A stretch of 64,000 nt of DNA from an uncultured Eubacteriales bacterium (GCA_902767565.1 CACXHY010000001.1:230217-294216), one strand, 5' to 3'. Shown: positions 27,979 to 35,654, numbered from the stretch's first letter. Program-made: numbers and translations. Notes: generated by a model from the sequence alone, not told the origin.

Positions 27979-29516
27979 GCGATCACCTCATCTCTCTTGG
28001 CGCCCGCCATATACAGGCCCATCTCTTCGGGGGTGGTCTGTTTCGGATCCAGTTCGCCCACGATCTCGCCCTCATACATGACGAGGATGCGGTCGCTGAC
28101 GTCCAGCACCTCATCCATCTCCAGCGAGACCAGCAGCACCGCCTTGCCGGCATCGCGCTGGGCGACGATCTGTTTGTGGATGAACTCGATGGCGCCGACG
28201 TCCAGGCCGCGGGTGGGCTGGACCGCAACCAGCAGTTCCGGTTCCTTGTCGATCTCGCGGGCGATGATGGCTTTCTGCTGGTTGCCGCCGGACATGGAAC
28301 GGGCCGTGGTGATGGAGCCCTGGCCGGACCGCACGTCGTACTCGCCGATCAGCCGGTCGGAATAGCGGCGGATGTTGCCGCGGCGCAGCTGGATGCCGCC
28401 CAGGGTGAACTCCTTCTCGAAATAGCGCTGAAGCACCATGTTGTATTCGAGGGAGTAGTCCAGCACCAAGCCGTGCTTGTGGCGGTCCTCCGGAATATGG
28501 CTCATGCCCATGAGGGAGCGCTTGCGGATGGAAGCGTGGGTGATATCCTCACCGCAAAGGGTGATCTCGCCGCCCGCGAGGGGCTCCAGTCCCGTGAGGC
28601 CGTAGACGAACTCGCTCTGTCCGTTGCCGTCGATGCCGGCAATGCAGACGATCTCGCCCGCCCGGACCTTCAGCGACACATCTTTCACGGCCATATTGTG
28701 ATGCGCCTTCGAGGCGACGCTCATGTTCCGAACGTCAAGGATGACATCACCGGGATGGCTGGGCTGCTTCTCCACGTGGAAATTGACGTTGCGTCCGACC
28801 ATCATGGCGGAGAGCTGCTCCATGGTCACGTCACGGGTGTTGACGGTGCCGATGTACTTGCCCTTGCGCAAAACGGAACACCGGTCCGCGACGGCCATGA
28901 TCTCCGCCAGTTTGTGGCTGATGAAGAGGATGGACTTGCCTTCGGCCGCCAGGTTGCGCATGATCTGCATCAGCTCGTCGATCTCCTGGGGCGTCAGCAC
29001 GGCGGTGGGCTCGTCAAAAATCAGGATCTCGTTGTCGCGGTAGAGCATCTTCAGGATCTCGGTGCGCTGCTGCATGCCCACCGTGATATCCGAGATCTTC
29101 GCGTCCGGATCCACCTGCAGGCCGTAGCGGTTGCTCAGCTCGATCACGCGTTCGCGGGCCTCGGCCTTCTTGAGGAGCCCGAACGAGGAAGTCGGTTCCA
29201 CACCCAGGATGATGTTGTCCAGGACCGTAAAGCATTCCACCAGCTTGAAGTGCTGATGTACCATGCCGATGCCCAGATCATTGGCGTCGTTGGGATCCTT
29301 GATCCTGACGACCTCGCCATCCTTCTTGATGATGCCCTCTTCCGGCTGATAGAGACCGAAAAGCACGCTCATCAGGGTGGACTTGCCGGCGCCGTTCTCT
29401 CCGAGCAGCGCATGGATCTCCCCCCGCTTCAGCTGCAGTGTGATGTTGTCATTGGCAATGATCCCCGGAAAACGCTTGGTGATGTTCAGCATCTCGATCG
29501 CGTATTCGCTGGCCAA
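27975..29516 (-). CDS. ABC transporter ATP-binding protein, duplicated (nucleoside type)
   Basis: Energy-coupling subunit of the importer, with two ABC domains in one 513-residue chain, as in NupO or ribose RbsA. The first has Walker A GENGAGKST, a DITVGMQQR signature and ILIFDEPTAVL. The second has a degenerate Walker A (AGIDGNGQSEF), the signature MSGGNQQKAIIARE and LLVAVQPTRGLD. The start is TTG 29516: GGAGGAGGG lies 7 bases upstream, and the nearby ATG is out of frame. It overlaps permease 1 by 4 bases and follows the binding-protein gene after a hairpin. Confidence 0.9.
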   Translation of the reverse strand: MASEYAIEMLNITKRFPGIIANDNITLQLKRGEIHALLGENGAGKSTLMSVLFGLYQPEEGIIKKDGEVVRIKDPNDANDLGIGMVHQHFKLVECFTVLDNIILGVEPTSSFGLLKKAEARERVIELSNRYGLQVDPDAKISDITVGMQQRTEILKMLYRDNEILIFDEPTAVLTPQEIDELMQIMRNLAAEGKSILFISHKLAEIMAVADRCSVLRKGKYIGTVNTRDVTMEQLSAMMVGRNVNFHVEKQPSHPGDVILDVRNMSVASKAHHNMAVKDVSLKVRAGEIVCIAGIDGNGQSEFVYGLTGLEPLAGGEITLCGEDITHASIRKRSLMGMSHIPEDRHKHGLVLDYSLEYNMVLQRYFEKEFTLGGIQLRRGNIRRYSDRLIGEYDVRSGQGSITTARSMSGGNQQKAIIAREIDKEPELLVAVQPTRGLDVGAIEFIHKQIVAQRDAGKAVLLVSLEMDEVLDVSDRILVMYEGEIVGELDPKQTTPEEMGLYMAGAKRDEVIA

Positions 29517-29575
29517 TTTCCATCCCTCCTCCAGGATTGTGGTCAGAACCTGCCGTACAATGCAGGATTTCTGGC

Positions 29576-29610
29576 AAAAGCCCTTGCCGCGTTGGATGAC
29601 AAGGGCTTTT
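29576..29610 (-). terminator. intercistronic hairpin between binding protein and ATPase genes
   Basis: AAAAGCCCTTG (29576-29586) and CAAGGGCTTTT (29600-29610), 11-bp perfect arms, 13-base loop, ending in TTTT on the minus strand. It is likely a partial terminator or RNA-stabilising element that leaves the binding protein in excess over the membrane subunits. Confidence 0.7.
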
Positions 29611-29655
29611 GTCAAAAATCCAGCGGACGCTGGCGCGTCCGCCGGAAAAGAGTGA

Positions 29656-30759
29656 TTACTTCACAGAACCCTGATCGTTGACGGTGATCGCGGTCTCGGG
29701 CATCGCATCGATGGCGTTGGAGACGGTGATATCGCCGGCCAGCATGGCCCCGACCAGAGCGTTGTACTCAGTCTCGCCGAAGACGCCTTCAACAAACTGG
29801 GTGGAGGGAGCGATCTGGACATAGTTCTCGGCGGGGACCTCGCTCACCAGGCCCAGCGTGTCGACCTTGCCGCCATAGGGGGCAAAGTTGCCGGCCTTGA
29901 TCTCGGTCAGGAGAGCCTGCACGGTGGCGCCGAGACCCTTCATGGCGGAAGTCACGGTCATGCCCTCGCCGTAGGTGCCGTCGATGGCCGCAGCCTGGTC
30001 GACGTCAACGCCGATGACCTTGCCGCCCACCTTCTGGGCAGCCTCAGCCGCAGAGGTGTAGATGCCACCGCCGCAGGCGAAGACGACTTCCACGCCCAAG
30101 TTCTGATACCAGGTATCCATGGCGGCGGTGATGTCGGCGTCACCGAAGAACTGGTTGCCGTAGACATACTCGACCGTGACCTGATCGGCGATGCCGAGTT
30201 CAACAGCGGCCTGATTCGCGCCCTGCACGAAGCCGAAGCCATAGCGGACAACGGCGGGAACCGCCATGCCGCCCAGGAAGCCCAGGTGCTTGTAGCCCAG
30301 CTTCACAGCCGCATAGCCGGCCATGTAGCCGCAGAGCTCTTCCTGATAGACCGCGCAGTACACGTTGCCGGACAGCTCGGCGCCGCCCAGGTCGCCCTCG
30401 CCCACGTCGATGGCGATGAACTTCACGTCCGGATACTCGTCCTGGACCTCACCGATGGCGGGGCCGAACTTGAAGCCGGGCATGAGCAGCACGTTGTAGC
30501 CTTCGTCAACAGCCTTGTCGATCATGGCAATGCGGTCGGCGTCGGTGTCGGAAGCGGGCTGATAGTAGGTGCATTCCACGCCGTTGGTCTCGCACCAGGC
30601 GACCATCGCCTCATAGGTGGTCTGGTTGAAGGACTGGTCGGTGATGGTGCCCACGTCGGTGATCAGTGCGACGCGCATCGCTTCGCCGTCAGCGGACGCG
30701 AAGGCCGCGACGGACATCAGCATCATGGCAGCAAGCAACAGGGCAACAAACTTTTTCAT
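29656..30759 (-). CDS. BMP family nucleoside-binding protein
   Basis: Extracellular substrate-binding subunit of the transporter encoded downstream. The 367 residues begin with a signal peptide (MKKFVALLLAAMMLMSVAAFASADG). The two-lobed fold then shows the family marks ALITDVGTITDQSFNQ, GFKFGPAIGEVQ and FLGGMAVPAVVRYGFGF. Most Gram-positive members are lipoproteins; here there is no cysteine after the signal peptide, so it seems a cleaved, unlipidated protein. B. subtilis NupN, which binds guanosine, is the closest described relative by operon layout. ATG 30759 follows AGGAGG. Confidence 0.92.
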   Translation of the reverse strand: MKKFVALLLAAMMLMSVAAFASADGEAMRVALITDVGTITDQSFNQTTYEAMVAWCETNGVECTYYQPASDTDADRIAMIDKAVDEGYNVLLMPGFKFGPAIGEVQDEYPDVKFIAIDVGEGDLGGAELSGNVYCAVYQEELCGYMAGYAAVKLGYKHLGFLGGMAVPAVVRYGFGFVQGANQAAVELGIADQVTVEYVYGNQFFGDADITAAMDTWYQNLGVEVVFACGGGIYTSAAEAAQKVGGKVIGVDVDQAAAIDGTYGEGMTVTSAMKGLGATVQALLTEIKAGNFAPYGGKVDTLGLVSEVPAENYVQIAPSTQFVEGVFGETEYNALVGAMLAGDITVSNAIDAMPETAITVNDQGSVK

Positions 30760-30807
30760 GGTGCATTCCTCCTGAAATTTTCTTGGCATCAGAGATGCTC
30801 TGGGCAC

Positions 30808-30836
30808 ATTATAGCAAAGGTTCCGGTTTTTGAAAA
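30808..30836 (-). promoter_or_regulatory. promoter of the nucleoside transporter operon
   Basis: On the minus strand TTTTCA (30836-30831), 17-base spacer, TATAAT (30813-30808) with an extended -10 TG. Confidence 0.7.
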
Positions 30837-30884
30837 GGGGGAATGAAAAGAAAACAATCCCGTAATAGTTTTGCAACCTTCCCG

Positions 30885-31772
30885 CTACTCCTCGTGGCTC
30901 AGGGAGGAAAAGCCCTCCCCCAGCGCTTCGTAGGCCTCGGTGACGAACATGAAGGCGTTTTCATCCTCCTCGCGGACGATCTGCTTGATCCGCGGCAGCT
31001 CGCTCCGGGCGATCACCGCCATCACCACCGGGTGCTCCCGCTTGCTGTAGCCGCCCCTGGCCTTCAGCTGGGTAACGCCGCGGTCCATGTCCTTCAGGAT
31101 GCGCTCGGTGATGTGTTCCCAGGCGCTGCTGATGATGAAGCAGGCCTTGTTGGCGGTCAAACCGATGATCACCACATCGATCACCTTGGAGCAGACATAG
31201 ATGTTGATCAGGGCGTAGAGCGTGGCCTTGGCTTCCCCGAAGGCGAAGCCGGCGGCGATCACCACGATGAAGTCGAAGGCGAACAGGAACATGCCTACCG
31301 ATATGAAGGAAAAGCGTTTGTGGACCATGCGGGCCGCCATATCCGTTCCGCCTGTGGTGGCGCCGCCGCGCTGGATGAGCCCCAGGCCGACGCCGAGGAG
31401 GATGCCGCCAAAGAGGGACGCCAGAAGGGGATCGTCCGGCGTGAGCGTGGGCAGCGGAAGCAGGTCGATCAGGACGGAAAAGAGCACCGTCGCGACCAGG
31501 CACCGGATCACGAAAACCGGCCCCGACGAGCGCCAGCCGATCAGGAACAGCGGCACGTTCAGCAGCAGGGAGGTGATGCCGATGGGCAGGAAGCCGAAGA
31601 AATGGTGCAGGATCATCGCCACGCCGGTCAGGCCGCCGGGAGCGATGTTGTTGGCATTCAGAAACAGCGGATAGGCGGCCGCGCCGAGCGCGCTTCCCAG
31701 AACGATCTGGCCATAAGCCAACAGGATCTGTCCGCGCCGGGCACGGTCGCGCAGAGGGTCGATGACACTCAC
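30885..31772 (-). CDS. YitT family membrane protein
   Basis: A 295-residue protein with five predicted transmembrane helices (about 20-210) followed by a cytoplasmic DUF2179 domain (about 225-285, SKREHPVVMAVIARSELPRIKQIVREED). Members are widespread in Firmicutes and have no established function; transport is suspected. The start is GTG 31772, with GGAGGT upstream. It has its own promoter and is divergent from rplM. Confidence 0.88.
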   Translation of the reverse strand: MSVIDPLRDRARRGQILLAYGQIVLGSALGAAAYPLFLNANNIAPGGLTGVAMILHHFFGFLPIGITSLLLNVPLFLIGWRSSGPVFVIRCLVATVLFSVLIDLLPLPTLTPDDPLLASLFGGILLGVGLGLIQRGGATTGGTDMAARMVHKRFSFISVGMFLFAFDFIVVIAAGFAFGEAKATLYALINIYVCSKVIDVVIIGLTANKACFIISSAWEHITERILKDMDRGVTQLKARGGYSKREHPVVMAVIARSELPRIKQIVREEDENAFMFVTEAYEALGEGFSSLSHEE

Positions 31773-31865
31773 GGGAAACCTCCAGATGGTTCTTTCTTCA
31801 TTCCGTCCGCCGCGGCAGGATCAGGGCCGTCGGAGAGCGGTCCGGTTCGGTTCGTTTGCGACACC

Positions 31866-31894
31866 AGTATATGCGGACGGCCGCGGTTTGTCAA
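31866..31894 (-). promoter_or_regulatory. promoter of the yitT-type gene
   Basis: On the minus strand TTGACA (31894-31889), 17-base spacer, TATACT (31871-31866). Confidence 0.85.
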
Positions 31895-31960
31895 TTCGCG
31901 GACCCTGCCGATCGACGGCGTTCGTCCCGGCGGTGCAGCGTCGTCGCGCGGCTCAATGAC

Positions 31961-31997
31961 CCTCGCAAACCCTCGCAAATCCCCAAATCCTCGCAAT
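31961..31997. repeat. three CCTCGCAA repeats upstream of rplM
   Basis: CCTCGCAAA at 31961 and 31971 and CCTCGCAAT at 31989, ending 8 bases before the rplM -35. The function is unknown. Confidence 0.5.
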
Positions 31998-32004
31998 TTT
32001 GGTA

Positions 32005-32033
32005 TTGACAAGGGGTCATGATTCCTGTAGAAT
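32005..32033 (+). promoter_or_regulatory. rplM-rpsI promoter
   Basis: TTGACA (32005-32010), 17-base spacer, TAGAAT (32028-32033). Confidence 0.85.
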
Positions 32034-32039
32034 AGCGGT

Positions 32040-32162
32040 TGGTATCAATAACTCCGCCAGCCCCGGCAAGCTATTGAAACATGGCAAGCATGCGACCATC
32101 ATGCGCGCCGACCCGGCTTTGTCCGGACGATCCGATCAACATCATCTGAGGAGGAAGATCCT
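32040..32162 (+). promoter_or_regulatory. rplM leader, possible autoregulatory RNA
   Basis: A leader of about 120 bases precedes rplM. Weak stems are visible (GCATG/CATGC near 32086-32104, CCGG/CCGG near 32112-32126). Firmicutes are known to carry an L13 leader RNA at this place, but I cannot fit this sequence to that model by eye. Confidence 0.35.
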
Positions 32163-32594
32163 TTGAATACTTTCATGCCGAAAGCCGCCGACATCGAGCG
32201 CAAGTGGTATGTCGTCGACGCTGAGGGCCAAGTCTTTGGCCGCGTTGCCAGCCAGGTCGCCAACATCCTGCGCGGCAAGAACAAGCCCATCTATACGCCC
32301 CATGTGGACACGGGCGACTATGTCATCATCATCAATGCTTCCAAGCTGGTGCTCACCGGCAACAAGCTGGACCAGAAGAAGTACTATCATCACAGCGGCT
32401 ATGCCGGCGGCCTCAAGGAGACCAAGTACCGCAAGCTGATGGCTGAGAAGCCCGAGTTCGCCATCCGCCGCGCCGTGGTCGGCATGCTGCCCAAGGGACC
32501 CCTCGGCCGCCAGATGGCGAAGAAGCTGAAGGTGTACGCCGGCCCTGAGCACGAGCACGCGGCCCAGAAGCCCGAAAAGTACGAGCTGAAGTGA
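32163..32594 (+). CDS. rplM: 50S ribosomal protein L13
   Basis: Core large-subunit protein of 143 residues, with [38 protein letters not shown] and [21 protein letters not shown] blocks. The start appears to be TTG 32163: GAGGAGG lies about 8 bases upstream, and homologs carry a short stretch before [14 protein letters not shown] 32175 is the alternative. It is co-transcribed with rpsI. Confidence 0.96.
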   Translation: MNTFMPKAADIERKWYVVDAEGQVFGRVASQVANILRGKNKPIYTPHVDTGDYVIIINASKLVLTGNKLDQKKYYHHSGYAGGLKETKYRKLMAEKPEFAIRRAVVGMLPKGPLGRQMAKKLKVYAGPEHEHAAQKPEKYELK

Positions 32595-32623
32595 TCAGGA
32601 CGCGGAAAGGAGTATAACGAACT

Positions 32624-33013
32624 ATGGCTAAGGTAGAATACAGCGCTGTCGGCCGCCGCAAGCACGCGATTGCCCGCGTCCGCCTGGTCCCCGGCGACGG
32701 CAAGATCGTCGTCAACAAGCGCGACATCGACAACTATTTCGGACTTGAGACCCTGAAGATGACCATCCGTCAGCCCCTGGTGCTCACCGCCACGAACAAT
32801 TTCGACGTGATGGTGAACGTCAACGGCGGCGGCATCTCCGGTCAGGCCGGCGCGATCCGTCACGGCATCTCCCGCGCCCTGTGCAAGGCGAACCCCGAGC
32901 TGCGCGAGACCCTGAAGAAGAACGGCTTCCTCACCCGCGATCCTCGTATGAAGGAGCGCAAGAAGTACGGCCTGAAGGCTGCCCGCCGCGCGCCGCAGTT
33001 CTCCAAGCGCTGA
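32624..33013 (+). CDS. rpsI: 30S ribosomal protein S9
   Basis: Small-subunit protein of 129 residues that contacts P-site tRNA with its C-terminal [45 protein letters not shown] and the basic end [11 protein letters not shown] are typical. AAAGGAG lies upstream of ATG 32624. The last 52 bp (32964-33015) are repeated exactly at 35605, where the native terminator also lies. The present 3' end was therefore probably supplied by an integrated element, which preserves the protein sequence. Confidence 0.97.
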   Translation: MAKVEYSAVGRRKHAIARVRLVPGDGKIVVNKRDIDNYFGLETLKMTIRQPLVLTATNNFDVMVNVNGGGISGQAGAIRHGISRALCKANPELRETLKKNGFLTRDPRMKERKKYGLKAARRAPQFSKR

Positions 33014-33015
33014 GA
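32964..33015. repeat. direct repeat, putative attachment site 1 (rpsI end)
   Basis: A 52-bp sequence, from AGTACGGCCTGAAGG to AGCGCTGAGA, identical to 35605-35656. It covers the last 15 rpsI sense codons plus the stop. Confidence 0.85.
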
Positions 33016-33032
33016 CTATCCTGACATTCAAG

Positions 33033-33059
33033 ACCCCTACGCCGGAATGGTGCAGGGGT
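33033..33059. terminator. weak bidirectional hairpin after rpsI
   Basis: ACCCCT (33033-33038) and AGGGGT (33054-33059). T-runs are poor on both strands; it may end the element's operon or the rpsI transcript. Confidence 0.4.
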
Positions 33060-33135
33060 TTGTGTTATACGGAAAACGTGACTGCTTAGCCATGACGTGT
33101 TTATCACGGGCAAGTATAAGGTGTAGCGCTTAGAA

Positions 33136-33411
33136 TCAGATTACCTGAATCTTACCAGCCCATACCTGATCAGGAAGATTGTGATAATTGACCTCAAACA
33201 GCTCGCCGGTATTGATGTTCTGAAATACAATACACCAGAACTCCTCATACCCAGACTCGTCCATTTCTAAGCCATTGTCTGACTCAAAGCAGGTGTCAAA
33301 GTATACAAGCACCTTGGTATTTCCGATATGAAGAGTATACACACTCCGAGGGTTTTCTTCCACATAGAACAGCAGTTGTTTAAAGCGGCCTTCTTCATTT
33401 GGATTCAGCAT
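33136..33411 (-). CDS. 91-aa acidic protein, candidate immunity protein
   Basis: I do not recognise a family. The 91 residues are acidic and rich in aromatic residues (FYVEENPRSVYTLHIGNTKVLVYFDT, SGYEEFWCIVFQN, ELFEVNYHNLPDQVW), consistent with a small beta-rich fold and no membrane segment. The gene begins 4 bases after the stop of the Ntox50-like gene, and its binding site AAAGGAAGG lies inside the end of that gene, so translation is coupled. Toxin followed directly by a small acidic protein is the usual toxin-immunity order, which is why immunity is proposed; it is inference. Confidence 0.7.
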   Translation of the reverse strand: MLNPNEEGRFKQLLFYVEENPRSVYTLHIGNTKVLVYFDTCFESDNGLEMDESGYEEFWCIVFQNINTGELFEVNYHNLPDQVWAGKIQVI

Positions 33412-33415
33412 GGTT

Positions 33416-33835
33416 TTACCTTCCTTTCTCTCTTGGCATCGCAGGAACAATATGAGTTCCACTTTGGGAGTAGTGGATAATGCCCACTGTAGTATCCCGG
33501 CTATCGCCTGTTTTGGGGTCAACGAATTCCCCGATTACTCGTCCGAAATCAACCCTTTCTTTGTTTGGACCGATAGGAGTTCCTTTGCCAGAATACGCAG
33601 AAACTAAACGCTGTGCTTCTGACATTGATATTGTCAGTCTGCTTTTTCCAGGCTGATAGTTTTTGTGTCCTGGTATGTGCTTGCCTTGCTTGTCCGTATG
33701 GATCTGCTTGGGAAAACTGGCAAATTGGTTTGAACCTGCTGCTTGCTGCTCGTTCAGAGTTGCAGTATTTTGTGTGGTTGATTGCTCCATCGAAACCTGA
33801 CTTCCAGAAGTAAGGCTGCTTTTATCACCGTCCAT
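33416..33835 (-). CDS. Ntox50-like polymorphic toxin domain protein
   Basis: A 139-residue protein. Residues 1-45 are a polar S/T/Q/N-rich lead without a signal peptide. Residues about 46-139 match my memory of the polymorphic toxin type 50 domain: KQGKHIPGHKNY, then GKSRLTISMSEAQRLVSAYSG, ERVDFGRVIGEFVDP, and GIIHYSQSGTHIVPAMP. That domain is predicted to be a ribonuclease. Here it is detached from any large secreted carrier. ATG 33835 follows GAGGAGGG; the start overlaps the end of the DUF4417 gene by 11 bases. The lack of export signals suggests an intracellular toxin or a phage-derived fragment. Confidence 0.75.
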   Translation of the reverse strand: MDGDKSSLTSGSQVSMEQSTTQNTATLNEQQAAGSNQFASFPKQIHTDKQGKHIPGHKNYQPGKSRLTISMSEAQRLVSAYSGKGTPIGPNKERVDFGRVIGEFVDPKTGDSRDTTVGIIHYSQSGTHIVPAMPREKGR

Positions 33836-34601
33836 TTTCAACCCTCCTCGCCATGTTTCTCTCACGGAGAGTGTTCTGTGGGATGATGATGCGAATCCCG
33901 CGTTGGATTGCGTAGGAGAAGAGTTTCAGACAAGTTTCATCCTGTCCACAAGCAGAATAGACGATGATCGTCTCTAACGGGAGGTGATCAACGGCATATT
34001 TGATCACTTCCATGAATAGGCGGCGTTCACTTGCATAGCGAGTGTGCCCCTTTGCGCTTGCAGCAATGACTGAACAGTTCTCATATCCGCTGAAAGTCCA
34101 ATCCAGGTGCTGGAGATCGAAATACGCAATTGATGGAATGACCACAGCGTGGAGTTCAAGGATAAACCAGAGTGCAACAACATGGGCTTTCCAGAGCCTA
34201 ATCAGATTCTCCATCACATGGACATCACCAAACATGGAGTAATCAGGAGTAATGAAGTACCTTACTTCCTTGAAGCGTTCCCTAAAGAATGCTAGTCTGT
34301 CTTTATCATGGTAGTATATAGCCCAAAACAGTCCATGTTTTCCATCAAAAACCTTATCGTAAGTGTAGAAACAAACAGCTGTGCGATCACCTGCCTGATA
34401 TAAGCCCGGTTGCTGGTACAAGGCCAGATAATCCGGGAAAGCTTTAGAATGGCAATCAATAACAGGCATGTCGAATGGACCAGTTCGAGGTGCTTTGTTC
34501 AGCAAATCAAGGATATGATAATTCAGCAAGTCTTTGAGCTCGGTTTTCTGTCTTAGCAACTCGCCTTCTGAGTTTCTTGTCAATCTTGTTGTCTGTTTCA
34601 T
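33825..34601 (-). CDS. DUF4417 family protein
   Basis: A 258-residue cytoplasmic protein with the DUF4417 layout: FPDYLALYQQPGLYQAG, then DKDRLAFFRERFKEVRYFITPDYSMFGDVHV, a central VIPSIAYFDLQHLDWTF and a late ETIIVYSACGQDE. The family occurs on phage- and plasmid-like elements and has no known function. AAAGGAGG lies 9 bases before ATG 34601, on the 3' side of an 8-bp inverted repeat that could occlude it. Its 3' end overlaps the Ntox50-like gene, so the two are translated together. Base composition is AT-richer than the host genes. Confidence 0.75.
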   Translation of the reverse strand: MKQTTRLTRNSEGELLRQKTELKDLLNYHILDLLNKAPRTGPFDMPVIDCHSKAFPDYLALYQQPGLYQAGDRTAVCFYTYDKVFDGKHGLFWAIYYHDKDRLAFFRERFKEVRYFITPDYSMFGDVHVMENLIRLWKAHVVALWFILELHAVVIPSIAYFDLQHLDWTFSGYENCSVIAASAKGHTRYASERRLFMEVIKYAVDHLPLETIIVYSACGQDETCLKLFSYAIQRGIRIIIPQNTLRERNMARRVENGR

Positions 34602-34615
34602 GAAAACAGCCCTCC

Positions 34616-34638
34616 TTTCTGCATGCTCAGTGCAGAAA
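34616..34638 (-). repeat. inverted repeat next to the DUF4417 ribosome binding site
   Basis: TTTCTGCA (34616-34623) and TGCAGAAA (34631-34638). The RNA hairpin would abut AAAGGAGG and could limit translation of DUF4417. Confidence 0.55.
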
Positions 34639-34681
34639 CATTGAACTGGCGAGCGAAAATTGCCAGATCAATTGACGGAAG

Positions 34682-34737
34682 GGCAGAAACATGCTAAACT
34701 ATCTGTGCCCAGCAGAACGTCATCGCATGTTTCTGCC
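34682..34737 (-). repeat. 13-bp perfect inverted repeat in the element's spacer
   Basis: GGCAGAAACATGC (34682-34694) and GCATGTTTCTGCC (34725-34737), 30-base loop. The same GCAGAAAC motif recurs at 34616-34638. It suggests a structured RNA in the 234-base spacer upstream of DUF4417. Confidence 0.65.
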
Positions 34738-34747
34738 AGCAGAGTGC

Positions 34748-34807
34748 TTACCGGATGCTGTTGCCGCAACATTCTTGGCAAGCACTTTTCTTGTCTCTCA
34801 AAGGCAT
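34748..34807 (-). CDS. possible 19-aa cysteine-rich leader peptide
   Basis: MPLRDKKSACQECCGNSIR, with three cysteines. AAAGGAGG lies 2 bases before the ATG and 8 before an in-frame TTG. It starts 28 bases after the 124-aa gene and ends just before the 13-bp inverted repeat, the position of an attenuator leader peptide. Chance is possible at this length. Confidence 0.3.
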   Translation of the reverse strand: MPLRDKKSACQECCGNSIR

Positions 34808-34835
34808 CGCCTCCTTTCTGTTCTCTGCCACGCAT

Positions 34836-35210
34836 TTATCTCGATTTCATGTGCTGCTCATCTACCTGGATGATCAGCATCATGATTTCGGGGTCGTATG
34901 ACACAAGGAACTGAATTGCCTTCTTGTCGAAGTGAAGACCTGTTTCGAGAGCCAGGTGCTTGATAAAATCCTTGCACCCGATTCGTACCCAATCGTTCTT
35001 CGCCCTTGTGGCGAATTCATACACATCCCCTTCGTCGCCCTGAACAACCGCTTTCACGCCAATTACATGGGCGGCAGCATCATACCCTACGAGGACTCGT
35101 TCTGGATTCCCAAGAAGGTTTCTCGAAGCACGGTTGAATGCAATGCCGAGTGAACTGAGCGTGACCAGTGGTGTTCCAGATTTGATATACGTGAAGTCAA
35201 ATTTGTACAC
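34836..35210 (-). CDS. conserved hypothetical protein of the element, 124 aa
   Basis: I cannot name the family with certainty. The start FDFTYIKSGTPLVTLSSLGIAFNRASRNLLG and the following VLVGYDAAAHVIGVKAV resemble small proteins often seen on Firmicutes mobile elements. No membrane segment, signal peptide or catalytic motif is visible. It is the promoter-proximal gene of the element's operon. Start GTG 35210 lies 9 bases after GAGGAAGG. Confidence 0.65.
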   Translation of the reverse strand: MYKFDFTYIKSGTPLVTLSSLGIAFNRASRNLLGNPERVLVGYDAAAHVIGVKAVVQGDEGDVYEFATRAKNDWVRIGCKDFIKHLALETGLHFDKKAIQFLVSYDPEIMMLIIQVDEQHMKSR

Positions 35211-35604
35211 GCCAATCGTCCTTCCTCTAGTCCTCTGTACTTCATGAGCACTTTTTGCTCACGTCTTGAATTATATCATACAAGAAACATGCCGTCAATA
35301 TGTACGCAGCATAATCGCGTCAAGAAGAGAAATCACAACGTGTATCGGCATCGATAACATTGAATACGGATACGAGCACAGGAAATTTCCATCTGTGTGC
35401 AAATCTATATGTCCGAATTTGTAATCCTTGCAGAAGTGCTATCGAAACAATTCAACCTGTAAATTGCAACTCTTGACGGTTCTGGCGATGCCTGACTGGC
35501 CTTGAGATCGAAAAAAGTCCTCCGCACGTACCGCCTGAATCCCTCCTCCTTTCTCGGTTTGTATGGTTATTCATGCCTATTCAGCAAGTCGTTTTTTCGG
35601 GCAG
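35211..35604. other. AT-rich non-coding end of the element
   Basis: It holds the operon promoter and, near the transcription start, a small hairpin (GAGCA/TGCTC, 35247-35261). The rest shows no gene I can support. An unanchored 40-codon GTG frame (35405-35527, minus) is noted but not called. The end abutting the attachment repeat is where integrase-arm sites would be expected. Confidence 0.5.
35270..35298 (-). promoter_or_regulatory. promoter of the element's operon
   Basis: On the minus strand TTGACG (35298-35293), 17-base spacer, TATAAT (35275-35270). Confidence 0.85.
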
Positions 35605-35654
35605 AGTACGGCCTGAAGGCTGCCCGCCGCGCGCCGCAGTTCTCCAAGCGCTGA
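35605..35654 (+). pseudogene. duplicated rpsI 3' fragment (original gene end)
   Basis: Encodes the tail [15 protein letters not shown] and a stop, in a fragment without start or promoter. Because the native-looking terminator follows it, this copy is probably the original chromosomal gene end left behind by integration. Confidence 0.85.

Noticed and set aside
24509-29681. Plus-strand frames of 739 and 618 codons opposite the esterase and transporter genes
   Set aside because: They lack starts with binding sites and mirror the codon bias of the opposite-strand ABC transporter operon.
34660-34914. Small plus-strand frames (60-84 codons) in the element's spacer
   Set aside because: No binding sites and no promoter on that strand; the minus strand carries the coherent operon.
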